Shown here in pieces: positions 33,406 to 44,752 of a stretch of 50,761 nucleotides of DNA (position 1 is the stretch's first letter; each line of letters starts with the position of its first letter). Made by a program: the position numbers and the translations under genes. The notes beneath the pieces were generated by a model. The model was not told the origin of the DNA. It worked only from the letters and a program-made list of their open reading frames with translations, and ran no database searches. Source of the stretch: Basidiobolus ranarum (lineage: Eukaryota; Basidiobolomycota; Basidiobolomycetes; Basidiobolales); contig JASJQH010000017.1 in assembly GCA_040143965.1 (NCBI GenBank), positions 1 through 50,761 on the forward strand, read 5' to 3'.

Positions 33406-33635
33406 GATCCAAGCATGTAGAATAGATTCATTTCAAACTCAAACGAACACTGCATACACTCATTATTAATGGTCATGGAGTGCACTTTAGAAGGTTGTTA
33501 TTAATGGTCATGGAGCGCACTCCAGAAGGTTGTTCCAAGCAAACTTACACATCGTTAAATAAATACACCTCGATTGAACGGAAGATGAATTGATTTACTA
33601 GAAGGCACAGTCAATTGCAAGTAAATATAAGGAGT
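33406..33635. other. Convergent intergenic region PTC7 / LRR gene
   Basis: 230 bases between two stop codons, mostly taken up by the 35-bp tandem duplication listed separately. Confidence 0.5.
33463..33532. repeat. 35-bp tandem duplication
   Basis: Copies at 33463-33497 and 33498-33532 share ttattaatggtcatggag and end agaaggttg. They differ at three positions. Confidence 0.9.
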
Positions 33636-35603
33636 TTATTTGGTCACGAGGATTTTCTTCAAATCTTTGTCAGTGGGATATTCTACTTGTCCAGTAGTAG
33701 TATGAAGTGATGTAAGTGGTGGAACTGGCTTCGATGATTCAGCCAGGTATTTGGTAAACACTGGGGATACAGGTGTTCTATCTAGGCTTTTTTTCTGAAT
33801 GGTTGGGGATGGAGGGGCGGAGAAGGATCTACTTGCTTTGGAGGGATTCAAACGAGGCGATGAGGGTGCTGAGCTCACTTTTGCTTCTTCATATGGTATG
33901 ATCTTAATTGGTGCCGGCTTATTCTTCTGATTTTTACCATTGGAACTGATATCAGTTGAGGAAATGGGCCCGCTTTCATTCCAGAAGCTAGGATTTATGA
34001 CAGATCGTCTTTGAGGCTTTGGTGATGGCTGAGACTGAGACTGAGGCTGAATACCCCTAGCTGGCTCGTCTTTGGCCTTTCGGCCCGCTTTGCCTCGTAG
34101 CTTTTTCATTAGTTGTATTGGTTTAAAGGGTCGCATGAAGTGCTTTTGTTTGGCTGGATGTTCCTCAGTAGCTGATCGCTCTGACGGTAAAACAATCGGT
34201 GCAAGGGGTATTATCGGGGGCACTTTAGAGGTGGAGGGGATACCAATGGCTGAATCTATATCTTGGGACAAGGGCGGCTCCCTTACTTCCTCTGTTTGTG
34301 GGCCCACAGCGTTCTCTAGCATTCTTTCTTTACCCATAGCGATCGCTTCTATATTACATTTATGAAATAAGCTCCAATGACTATAATATGGGATTTGTAT
34401 CGAAAAAGACAGTTACTTTTGTTTCTCAGTGTCTTCCGTCTCCAAGAAATAAACAAGGTAATTATAGTTAGAGCTACCACTCCACCTAATACGGAAAATC
34501 CGATAATTATATTTCTTTTATCCTCAGTGCTTTGACGATCGACCGGGGTTGATGATTGGCTGGGTGGAATGGTCCCTACTGATTGTACAATTAGTTTAGA
34601 GGATTATAGTACTGCGAATTGGTACTGCTGATCACTTACGTGCACATGATTGCAAATTCTCTATTCCAGTGCAAATTGCTGATACATTGGATGACTTGCA
34701 TGACCACTCGTTTGAGCCACCAAGATCACAATGAGCACCTTGCTTCTCCATCTGAATGTTGGGCACTTGGCCAGTGAAATTATTTCCACGCAGACCACTG
34801 AAATATTCCATCAGATTAAAAAGAAAGTTATGAGGCGTAGATCAAAGTATGCTTTACATGTAAGTGGCAGATCGAAGTTCACTGATGGCCGATGGTATAC
34901 TACCACTAAGTCTATTTTCATTGAGATTTCTAGAGAGGATGGTAAGCATGAAAAGTACCCCCTTGGAAATGAGCGATGGAGAACTTACATGTATTTCAGT
35001 GGAAGCTGAACTAACTCGGTGGGAACAGATCCGATGAATTGGGACCGGAATATAGAGCTGTACTTGAATTATTCAGCAATATACCCAATCAATAGAAATA
35101 TCTTATTTAGACTTACAAAACTCTCAATCGTTTTAAATTACCAATGGACGCCGGGATATTGCCAGTAGTTCGCGTGTTGATCAGGGATCTTGAGAATAGA
35201 AAGAACGTAAGAATGTTGTAACAATTGAGGCGAAAGAACCCGATCTACTCACAAAACTCTAAGACGTCTCAATTTGCCTATATCCGTAGGTAAAGTACCG
35301 CCAAGATTGTTGTCGATGAACATTCTAAATTCAGAGTTAGCTCAGGAAACGGAAGCATAAAGATTTCTATACACACAGTTGCTCCACACGGTCATGTTTG
35401 CAAACTACGCCAAACCAAGTACAACAGTCCTCGTTAGTTGCATTCTCCCAGCCTTGCTTATTATGCCAATCTGAAGGGCCAAGTAGGCTGGGGTAAAAGA
35501 ATCGACGCAAGTAGGTGCAGTCATGCTTGTTAGCAACCACTCTATTCCAAAATTGAACATAAACCAAAAAAGTGACCAAGCTAAAGTTCGAAAGGAGCAG
35601 CAT
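33636..35603 (-). CDS. Leucine-rich-repeat single-pass membrane protein, receptor-like
   Basis: The ATG at 35603 is followed by a hydrophobic signal peptide (LLLSNFSLVTFLVYVQF), then a plant-type LRR N-cap: WENATNEDCCTWFGVVC. LRRs of the plant SGxIP type follow, one or two per small exon: NNLGGTLPTDIGKLRRLRVL, TTGNIPASIGNLKRLRVL, QFIGSVPTELVQLPLKYM, NRLSGSIPSAISELRSATYM, NNFTGQVPNIQ. A Cys-rich C-cap (AHCDLGGSNEWSC...) comes next, a Ser/Thr stalk and a transmembrane helix (IIIGFSVLGGVVALTIITLF) ended by SWRRK. The cytoplasmic tail, over 230 residues, is basic and Pro/Ser-rich, without a kinase. Ligand and role are unknown. Confidence 0.85.
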
Positions 35604-36160
35604 AGGTTCAGCTTATAATACAAGGATTGAAATCTCTTCTCACACGGCCACTTAGCTGATTATATAATGAGAATATGTTATCAGGGATTCTAGTGTTTTA
35701 TCGAGTATTTTATCGAAATCAAGATTTTTAACAGAGGATCTACATGACTATGCAATGTGCAAAGCAGAAATTAATGCTATTTACTACATCTACCTGCTCA
35801 AGTACTCCCCAGCTTTCAGGCGATGATTCCGAGATGACCGTTCTTGCTGACGAAGCAGGTGTAAGTAATCTTATGCGTCAGTTGCCAACGTGAAATCAAC
35901 GCATATATCGCCAGAAGGCTTCTTCAGAGGACTGATGTCTATGTAGAATAAGCAAACCCATCATTGAACTATGCAAGAAGAGCAGGTTGAAATGACCCAC
36001 CCCATCTAGGGATAGAGTCAACATGATGTGCTACAGAAATCCAAAAAGGGGTCATTACCATATTGTACATTTGTGGTGAAGAAAATAGATTCGTTGGGGG
36101 AGGGGCAGGGAAGAGAATAAGTTCCCTACTGTAACTACGTGTTGTGAAAATGTACTGTCA
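35604..36160. other. Intergenic, no gene seen
   Basis: 557 bases upstream of the LRR gene and downstream of the alginate-lyase gene. No repeat or domain-bearing frame was found. Confidence 0.55.
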
Positions 36161-37604
36161 CTATATGAATCGTGGCATGAAGATCGTCAAGGTAGCGATC
36201 CACACTACCAGTATGAAAACAAGATTATATGCGCTGGCAGAACTCTCTGCTTGGTAGAACATCTTAAAGGGTTGAAATAATCGGGTGAAATTGTGGTTAG
36301 TTTGATAGCCAGCCAGTAGGTCATTTGAGGCTTTGAGATATTCGGGATTTTGATAAATCAGGTAGGCTGTCTGCAGACTCCTGGCATAGATGACGGTGGA
36401 ATTAAATCCACCTATATTTGAATATGGCCAACTACGTGGATTGCGCGCGTAAGGTAAAAGGTAGTCAATTGCTTTCCGGATACTGCGACCATCTGGAGTT
36501 TCGTAATGCCATAAATCCACTCCCACCCTGGATGCCAGTGAAGCCAACAGTACCAGTCCGTTGAGGTTGAATACAGAATAGAACCAGGAGGCTGCACGTG
36601 CTGTCTCATGAGGCTGCGATCCGTCCAAAGCTATCTGAGAAGCAATACGCGCCAATGTGGCATTTTGTGCCACTTTAATGGCCAAATCTTTGCGATTAAG
36701 AAAGATCGCGATTGACATATATTGACAATCAAAGTAGGTGGCTAAAAAAATTGTAAAATTTGAGACGAATTGTAACAAAGATTAACTATCAAATTGCACT
36801 CATGTACCGTGATTATTTTGAGACATTCTTTCTAATAAACCATGCTCACTGCTATCCAGCCACGAAACGTATGCTAAAAGCCAGTTTTTGAATCCTTCTG
36901 AATCGGATGGAAGCCAGAAGCGAGAACTCTGTAAATATGGAACTACATCAAACATATCGTTAATGGGACTAAAATCGATGATTCCCGTACGACGACCTTC
37001 AACTTGTCCTTTAATGAAAGAACCAAACTGAAGATGTGGGTTCATGCGTGTGGAATTATCCAAAAACCAAGTTCGCAGGCGAGTGATCGCTTTGATAGCG
37101 TAAGTATCATTATCAAAAAAGTAGTAACTCAAGCCTAGGACCTGAACCTCTCGAACCTGTAATATCAGAGATTGGGATGAGCAAACTCACTGGGTAACTA
37201 GAACGGTGAACACGTACCAGAGAACGAAACAACTTGTAGTCTGGAACTAATTCGATTTCTGGATTGATGTGACCATCACGGCGTATGTATGGAAGACCAT
37301 CCGGGGAATTACTGTTGGGCCAGAAATATCTAGCCAGAGAAAGATAGTCATGTGGGTCGTTACTGGGGGCTAACTGGCTCTTGTTCGTCACCGAATAGAC
37401 TGCTTCATTCAAAACTGCTTTATCTGCCAATCTCTTCAAGGTAAAGAAGGCATCCTGTAAACTTTGATCATACGCTTCTTGTTGCGCTTTGTTTTCGGCA
37501 AGAATTTGAGTATTGATGCTTACATGTGAGAATATCGTATTTTGGGAATGAACCACATGCATGGCTATCAATACTAAGGCCAACCACAATGTTAGGACAT
37601 TCAT
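36161..37604 (-). CDS. Alginate-lyase-domain secreted protein, probable GPI anchor
   Basis: A polysaccharide lyase-like protein (alginate lyase, Pfam PF05426 type). The ATG at 37604 gives a clean signal peptide (MNVLTLWLALVLIAMHVVHS); the frame extends upstream but the extra residues are not signal-like. Family blocks: DPHDYLSLARYFWPNSNSPD, GLPYIRRDGHINPE, VREVQVLGLSYYFFDND, RLRTWFLDNSTRMNPHL and GIIDFSPINDMFD. The catalytic NNH segment spans an intron and reads NNH-A-TYFDCQ with the best acceptor (usual NNHGT). The C-terminus has ESSASA then a hydrophobic tail (VFILVVWIATLTIFM), suggesting a GPI signal. In a fungus the substrate may be a uronic-acid polymer of its own wall or a host; that is inference. 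Confidence 0.85.
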
Positions 37605-38379
37605 AGGCGATTTAGGTATTATATCAACGCTCTTCAGGTGAAGGATATTCTTAACTCTACAAAGATATAGAAAACTAAAAAGCAGCTTTTGAAAGTGTAA
37701 GCGCCAAGTACGAGCGTATGAGAGAGTTCTTGTTGTACAATGCTTGAAGATTTCTCTGGTCAATCGCTCAGTTAAAAAGGAATCCAACTACATTCAACTT
37801 GATACATCCAGGTTTCTTGTATGTGTAACATTGTCAGAGCTACCGATTGGAGTCTGCCAACTAGGAATTTGTTCTCGGATTAATAGTCTGATAGTTCTAA
37901 ATGAGATAAAATCCCCGGAGATGGTATTTTAATGGCATGTAACTTACATGACGTATAATATGGACGTTTAAAACTGGGTAAAGGCTTATGATCTGGGACT
38001 AGACGTAATTGAACTCTCTGTAACAGCCACACATAAGAATGGCTGAGGTTTAACGGATCATTTTGGAGTAAGTTATGCTTATCCAACCAAATAAATCTAC
38101 GCTAAAAGTCCATGATATAAGGAGACATTCAAGGGTCCTGCATATCTTCAGATTAATACTTGTTATTTTATTATCGAACATGATGTGTAGTACGAGGCTA
38201 CGGATGTGCCGATCAAATCGATTTAAGGAGAAAAGGAGATTCATACGAAGGAGAAACAGGCATGTAAAAAATTACAAATTTTGAGGCCTCGAAACTCTAT
38301 ATCTATACATGTATGTGTGCTTTAATCCAATACCTTGAGATAAAATGGTATCTAAGCTTCCTAGAGAGCTGACTAGTGA
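37605..38379. other. Intergenic, no gene seen
   Basis: 775 bases. Open frames such as 37880-38086 and 38050-38244 (minus) have no recognisable domain. Confidence 0.5.
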
Positions 38380-41300
38380 TCAAGCAAAATGCAACTTTGT
38401 GCGAGGATATCTAACAAAAACCTCGCGATTGGCTAACATTCCGTCAAAGAATCCCGATAGAGGATGGGAAGATAGTGTCTTTTGGAATGTATTTAAGTTG
38501 GCCATTCCGTACTGTTTAACGAATTTAAGCACGCGCACGATGAAAATCTCCACGACATTTTGATGAACTTCAGGAATCACCACCTCCTCTTCCATCATAA
38601 CTATCGTAAGCATGATAAACCAACCAAACATATATCCTTGATTATACATCTTCAGATCTGTAAGCACTACGTTGGGAGTGATATCAAGTAAGAGCAGAGT
38701 AAATAGGTTCGCTGGCTGCAGCAAATACCTATTGGAGTTTACCAGCAGGGTGGTAATTAGAGATGCACCTAACTCAGCTATAAAGACTCGTAAGTAAGAG
38801 TATACAAAAGATCGCAAGACTAAAGGGATATTTACCGGAACGTAATGCGCCTTTAGTGTTGCTTGCTCTAACCATTTCCTGAATAAACAATGGTTACTAT
38901 ACATAGTAAAAGTGCGACTACTTTACAACTCAACAAACTCACTTGTACAATAGTTCGGACAAAGAGTCTTGGGCCACCAAACTCAAGAGCATCTCGGAAT
39001 AAATCGATATCCAGATGATGAATTTTAGATAGATCCCAGGAAGAGGATTCAACGAACTTGCATCTTCCAGTTTGGACAATTGCCTCGAATGCTTGTCGAA
39101 ATCTTTTGAAAGTAGAGCCTGGATTATGAAGAGTCTCAGCAATAGCTAAAGGAATAATGGTCAGCGTATTTCGAAACTATGTATATCTAATACAATCCTC
39201 ACCGATATCACCAACTGTAAGCATTATTTTCTCTTTGACTTTCCATAATTGAGCTTCTATTTCCATGCTCGTCCCAATAGCTACAGTCACACGTTCTGAG
39301 ATGGCGCGTAGTACATGAGACGGGAATTTGTCATTAAGAAGCAAAGCTTTCAAAACTTCTGGCACTAATTGTGGGTTTTGCCTGTAATATTCCCTCAAAA
39401 AATAAGTACAAGCTGAGAGATGGATCGGAATATCTTTCAGATTACCTTGAGTGAGTTAATTCTTCGCACAAATAAAGCACTACTCCAATCAATGAGAACG
39501 AGACGGCTGGTTGGAGTAGAAGTTCAAAAGATTTGATCAAAGTATCAATATCCAACACTTTCCCGTCACATGCATCGAGAGAGGCCTCAAAGATCAGCGG
39601 CATCAGACTCAAGATATTTTGTGGAGAATACCGACTATAACATTCAATATTAGTTGCATTATCATATAGAAGCTTTGTTGATTGCACTGACCGGATAAAT
39701 TCATCCGTGAGTTCTTTCTTGACAAAGAGGGCATCGATCCATTCCCCAATACGCTCATTTTCTGAAGATGAGGCATTTGAGAATAGGGAAGTAGACGATT
39801 TCAAAAACCATGATCGGGAAAATTCCGTCGGAAACTGGAATATAGTTTCAAGCTCAGATTGTAGCTATGGAGTAATATTAGTTTCGATGGGCTTTAGACA
39901 ATTCGCATACAGCCCAGCATACCTTATATCGCTCAATAATGGTCACAAACAGAATAAAAGCATATCCGAAAGATTCGTAATCCTCAGATGTCTGCATTTC
40001 AGAAGGGACAGATCCCCATGTGTTGCAGAACTTTTCAAAGCCAGCTAATATATCCTTGGGATGCTGCATCAATACTATGGTATCTAAGAGTTGTGGATTT
40101 TCAATGAGATTCTGACACAAAAATCCAAGAGGCTTAAGTTCACTATTTTCGGTCCATGTTACGATCAGCTAAAGACTGCGTTAGTTTGTTTAAACTACGG
40201 GATTCAGTATTCTGGACCAAACCTTTTTTATGACATCAATGTGGACATCCTGATTCTCAAAGTGCGCAAGCGTTGTAAGAACTAGTCGCTCGATGTTTTC
40301 ATTTGATGGATCGTTTAAAATGGCCTGTGTAGAGGCCTCAACGCTCTAAAAGAGATGTTAAATAAACTTCTAAACAATGTGAGGATCTGACGAACTTGAT
40401 TGTACTTCATTTGATAGCAGCCCGTTAGATAATTTTTGGTCTCCTACGACACCTCCAAATATTGGATCAGATCCTATCAAATTTCTTTCGATGCAGACTT
40501 TAAATATTTCTCCTAAGATTGGTCTAAGTTTGAAAGTTACGCTCAGTAAGGATTCATCTATTGCTGATGCATCAATTATCTTACGGTTCACTTTCGTTCG
40601 ACTCTTCAGAAATAGATGTACGACAACAGTTAAGCAGCCCTTTCATACCAGATATGTGTCGTAAAGCATGTTCTAAAGCGCTTGACTAGAATAGTAAAAG
40701 ACATAAGCGCTGCGTGCGTATTATTTTGAATCTGATCGAAAGTCACTCTACCTGTGCTGGTTGTAGATCGATGGTATCACTTTTGTCTGCTCTCAAGTTT
40801 TCAAGTTTTGCTATAAGAACGGGAAGCTGGCGTAGTGTGAATACATAGAATGGATGAGTATATACCTGAAAGTGCATACCTTCACCAAAATAAAGCTCTT
40901 CCAAAGAAGTTGCAGTCGGACAGCTGCTTTATTGCGACATGACTCTGCCATACCTGTGAGTGATACCATCCATAGTTCTAAGTAGAAGAGCTGGTCGTCA
41001 CCCTTTACCATAGGAAGAAATGACTTTTTAGAATAGATGCAACTCTACTCAAATCGGGAACAAAATAGAGTTACCATCAGTCTTTGGAGTTTCTGCAATC
41101 GTGAGAGAACAAGGTTGTCGGGTAAAACAGGGCGTCGGTACATCTACATAGCCAACATAAACAAGGAAATTAAGAAAAGAATATCGATCAGGAACTTGTG
41201 ATTGTATCCTCACCAAGTGATAAACCAGAAAATACAATGAGGATGAAGGAATGCATTTTCCGTCGCTCTCATTTCGGAAGTTACTATATTGTATATATGC

Positions 41301-42466
41301 CGTATTGGTTTTGCTACCTCCATCATCTAAAACAAGATGTATACTTGATGTCAACGACATCATCGGTCGACTCTTGGTTATTTTATCTCCTAGCGACCCT
41401 AAGGCCATGCGAGTTTCAAGAATGGCTGAATGAAGAGCATCCCACATAACTTAATTGATGTAGGTAATTTTGAGTATATGTGGGGGGTGGTATTCATTGG
41501 CTGTTCGTGAAATACATACCTGAATCCTTTACAACGTATTTCAACAATGCAGGGCGTATCTTTTCATTTCCAAAAATAATGTTTAACAATGATGCTGCTT
41601 TTTCGGCATTTTTTTGTGTTTGACTTTCCGCAGCTGTTGTTGGTGGTGGTTCGGTAACAACTACTTGAAGTGGCCAATGCGGCTCGCCTATATCATCAGT
41701 GTTGTTTACATCTTTTGATGCTTTTTCATCCTCTGGCACTATAGGCCCAACAGGGCTAGTATAAGCGAGTTCTAAATCCATTCCTTCTTCGATACTGGTC
41801 ACATCTAAGGGAGGCATATCAATATCCAACTCGGGTTTATCTAAGTCCATAACTACTATATTATCGTCTTCAGGTTTGTGATCAGGAAGTTGCGAATGTG
41901 TGTAATTAGTAACATTTTGTACAATGTGGCAAAGCATGACACTGGTAGTAGCAAGTGCTTTCCAAACACTGCTATCAACATCCAGTGAGAACATTCTGAA
42001 ATTTAATTCGGTCAACGCGGCCTCAATCATAGGAAGCAGAGCACTTAACTGCGCAGGCTCAAAATATTGAGATCTGGAGTATTCCTCGGAAAATACTGTT
42101 AAAAATACAATCTCCGGTATCAAAGAATCTGAGCCTATTGCTTCCTCAAGATATTCTAGTAAAATAGGGCTAGGATTTGGAGAGGTGCGAATCGATTTTA
42201 TAAGCAGATCTTTTGATGAATTAGAATTTTTGAATGGATCAAGAGATTTGAAGAAGTGTATATATACCACATAGATCTCTAGTTTTATCTGTTGGTTCAT
42301 TATTTACTTCTTGGTCTAAGAATGTCTTGGTGAATTTCAACCACTTACAAAGAATACAAGTCAGACAAAAACAATAATGGAGGAACAATCTCGTATTGAT
42401 GGAGCTTACTTGAGAAGGAACTAGTCTTCGTGTCCATGCTTCCACCAGAATCGTTTGTAATGACAT
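38380..42466 (-). CDS. MED5: Mediator tail subunit Med5/Nut1 (MED24-like)
   Basis: Med5 is a fungal Mediator tail subunit that relays activators to RNA polymerase II; MED24 is its proposed animal counterpart. The ATG at 42466 gives SLQTILVEAWTRRLVPSQ, very like the MED24 start (LKQAILQAWKERW). Next is SPNPSPILLEYLEEAIG (MED24: GPSPNPLILSYLKYAI). The middle has acidic low-complexity (DNIVVMDLDKPELDIDMPP). The C-terminal half fits fungal Med5: YSPQNILSLMPLIFEASLDA, FELLLQPAVSFSLIGVVLYL, then QNPQLVPEVLKALLLNDK and QPANLFTLLLLDITPN. More than ten exons; internal junctions were not all resolved. The stop is at 38380. Confidence 0.82.
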
Positions 42467-42629
42467 TGCTACGTTCGATTTATATGTAGAAGTCGAACGC
42501 CCTTTCAACTAATTGATATTCCACTAGAATCATTAATTAGTAACAATTCAAATCACCTGACTACGAAACAGAACTAATTAGCTTGGTGTCAATTCATGTG
42601 TATCAAATGCCATAAGCTTAAATTGTAGG

Positions 42630-42998
42630 TTAGAAAAATATTCGGTGCAATATATTTGAATCTGAAATCCAATTTCGCCATAGTTTTGTGACAGTCTTTA
42701 CCTGTCTCTTCACACTAACTCTGATATGTTGTGGCAAGGAATATGTACTAGTGCAGGTGACACGAACCTGGAAGAGATATAAAACATAAAAAAGAAGCTT
42801 GCTACGGTTCATTTTACAATCAACTCTACAGGCCTCCATTTGCAAAAGGAATTTAGATAAGCAGCTATTCCCCGCAGAGCCAATGTTGTCGTAAGGTAAA
42901 ATACTTGAGGTTAGTTTCCTCGGAGCTTCGATCAAGCCACCGCTGATATTTATTATCGGGAAGTATATCAGTGTATCTTTGGGTAAGTCAAACTCCAA
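42630..42998 (-). CDS. Unrecognised 122-codon open frame (weak)
   Basis: Begins MEFDLPKDTLIYFPIINISG and ends SNILHRIFF. I recognise no family. The part after YLFQ could start at an intron acceptor (CTCTTCCAG), after which VSVKRQVKTVTKLWRNWI looks helical and basic. The frame may be chance. Confidence 0.2.
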   Translation of the reverse strand: MEFDLPKDTLIYFPIINISGGLIEAPRKLTSSILPYDNIGSAGNSCLSKFLLQMEACRVDCKMNRSKLLFYVLYLFQVRVTCTSTYSLPQHIRVSVKRQVKTVTKLWRNWISDSNILHRIFF

Positions 42999-43100
42999 TC
43001 ATTATTGGACAAGAAACAGTAATGAGAACTTATACTCGATCGCTTATCGCATATAACACTCCCAAATATCAGTCAGTAGCATTACAAACTCTATAGCTCT

Positions 43101-43128
43101 AATGCCTCATCCCTAATGCCTCATCCCT
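43101..43128. repeat. 14-bp perfect tandem duplication
   Basis: aatgcctcatccct occurs twice head to tail. Confidence 0.85.
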
Positions 43129-43681
43129 AATTTTGATATCTGAAACTTCAGTACTCTCGATGAATGAGTTTGAAAGGATGAGAAAATTCCAGTGAGCTTA
43201 CTATTGAGCTTTGTAATCTATCGAACAACGTAAAGATCATGTGAAGGCTAACAGAATGAACCCCGAATGAACCCCTCGATGTGTGATCAACCAAAACTCC
43301 ATCAAAAATGAAAGCAAGATCCCGTTTTCAAGCGACAGCAATAAGCAATTCTCGAGTTGGATGCTATTTAGACCCATGCATATAGGGATAGTTAAACAGT
43401 AATTGGAATTCATACAGTTTGTTTATCAATAATTAACGGTGACTTATTGCCTATTTGTTACACTGAACTCTACACCATGCTTCTACATAGATAAAGTAAG
43501 GATTCTTTGTTACTATATTAGTTGAATCTGAGAACGCTGAAAGATATTGAAATTGATCTGCCCTGAATATGATGATCGTTATTAACTTTTGGTGAAATGT
43601 ATAAAGTAACTGAGCTCCCTGCGAATATTGTTTTTCTGAATATTCCTGTGCCCATTTTCATTTCTGTTATTTTCAAGAACG

Positions 43682-44752
43682 ATGTCATCAAAGGCTAAGT
43701 TGAACACTTCTTTCGAAAGTATTAAAGCCCAAGGAATAGAGGCTCCCTTTACCCAAGGTGTAGCTCTGTCTCCTCTTTCTATTCCTACCAAATTCCGAGC
43801 CAGTCTATCAAGGAGAGGCCGCTCAAATTCTGCACCAAGCCAGACTACTAATGATGGCACATTGTTAGGGAGGAATTTGAAAGCTTCCCAAAATATGCGC
43901 TCAGTTTCATGCAATGAAACATTGATCAAAGACAATGAATATGAGATAGCCTCTCCTGAGTTCAATAATTCCCCTAGATTGGTGCCAACTTTGCAGAACA
44001 AAAACCTCGAGCATTCCATGGTTGTGCAATCTGTAAAATATCCAACCAGCCCATCACGAAAGAACTCTAGGATGAGAATCATGTCTGATAAGCTACAGCA
44101 AAGGCTACTTGGTAGAAAAGTCAGTAAAGATAATATATCCGCCCCTACTCTTATTATGGCTAGCTCCAATGTTCAAACTTTCGATATTGAGCATCCAGCG
44201 CAAGAGCTAAACTTCTCACAACGGTGCAGCGATTCCGGCTCACATCATTATAATATGTCAAAAGCAAAATCTCAGAACCCTTACGCTACCAAAAATTCTT
44301 ATGGATCTATAAGCACTTCACATATCGGAATGGGTTCAGCTAAAGATCAAGTTAGAGCCTTGACTTTTGCTGCCCTCAATGAACATTCCAATCAACAACG
44401 TCCAGACATAGATAGTATAGGAAACTTGGGTGCAGCTTCAGAAGTTGGACTTCCAATTTATGAGTCTGAAGCTTGTGAGCTATCTCTTTCTCATGATGTT
44501 GAGACTCTTCTTAAATTTTTGACTACCAAAACTCAAGACGACATGTATCGTGCGTCTATCTATGATTTATATGATTATTCCAGTGACGATGAAGACTCAG
44601 AGGAAAGTTCTGATCCAGACTTTAGTCTTGACTTATGTTTAGCTCAAATGATGCTCAATAGTTCTTCACCTACACCACTATTTACTCAGCCGGTTGATGT
44701 AAATACACTAGTGGAGGAGTTACCACAGTCTGCACTCACTCCTTGTAACTAG
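43682..44752 (+). CDS. Unrecognised, mostly disordered protein of 356 residues
   Basis: A single long frame from the ATG at 43682 to TAG at 44750-44752, far longer than chance. I recognise no family. The protein is Ser/Asn/Pro-rich, with short basic Ser motifs that resemble kinase or 14-3-3 sites (RRGRSNSAPS, SPSRKNSRMR), a conserved-looking opening (FTQGVALSPLSIPTKFRASL), and a C-terminal acidic patch (YDYSSDDEDSEESSDPDFSL) followed by LDLCLAQMMLNSS. The SIPTKFRASLSRRGRS block looks like an embedded regulatory motif. No introns. Function is unknown; a regulatory protein is a guess. Confidence 0.7.
   Translation: MSSKAKLNTSFESIKAQGIEAPFTQGVALSPLSIPTKFRASLSRRGRSNSAPSQTTNDGTLLGRNLKASQNMRSVSCNETLIKDNEYEIASPEFNNSPRLVPTLQNKNLEHSMVVQSVKYPTSPSRKNSRMRIMSDKLQQRLLGRKVSKDNISAPTLIMASSNVQTFDIEHPAQELNFSQRCSDSGSHHYNMSKAKSQNPYATKNSYGSISTSHIGMGSAKDQVRALTFAALNEHSNQQRPDIDSIGNLGAASEVGLPIYESEACELSLSHDVETLLKFLTTKTQDDMYRASIYDLYDYSSDDEDSEESSDPDFSLDLCLAQMMLNSSSPTPLFTQPVDVNTLVEELPQSALTPCN

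Larger units (their letters stand above)
42467..43681. other. Intergenic with an uncertain open frame
   Basis: About 1.2 kb of divergent intergenic DNA between MED5 and the next plus gene. It contains the doubtful frame at 42630-42998 and a 14-bp tandem duplication (aatgcctcatccct) at 43101-43128. Confidence 0.5.
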
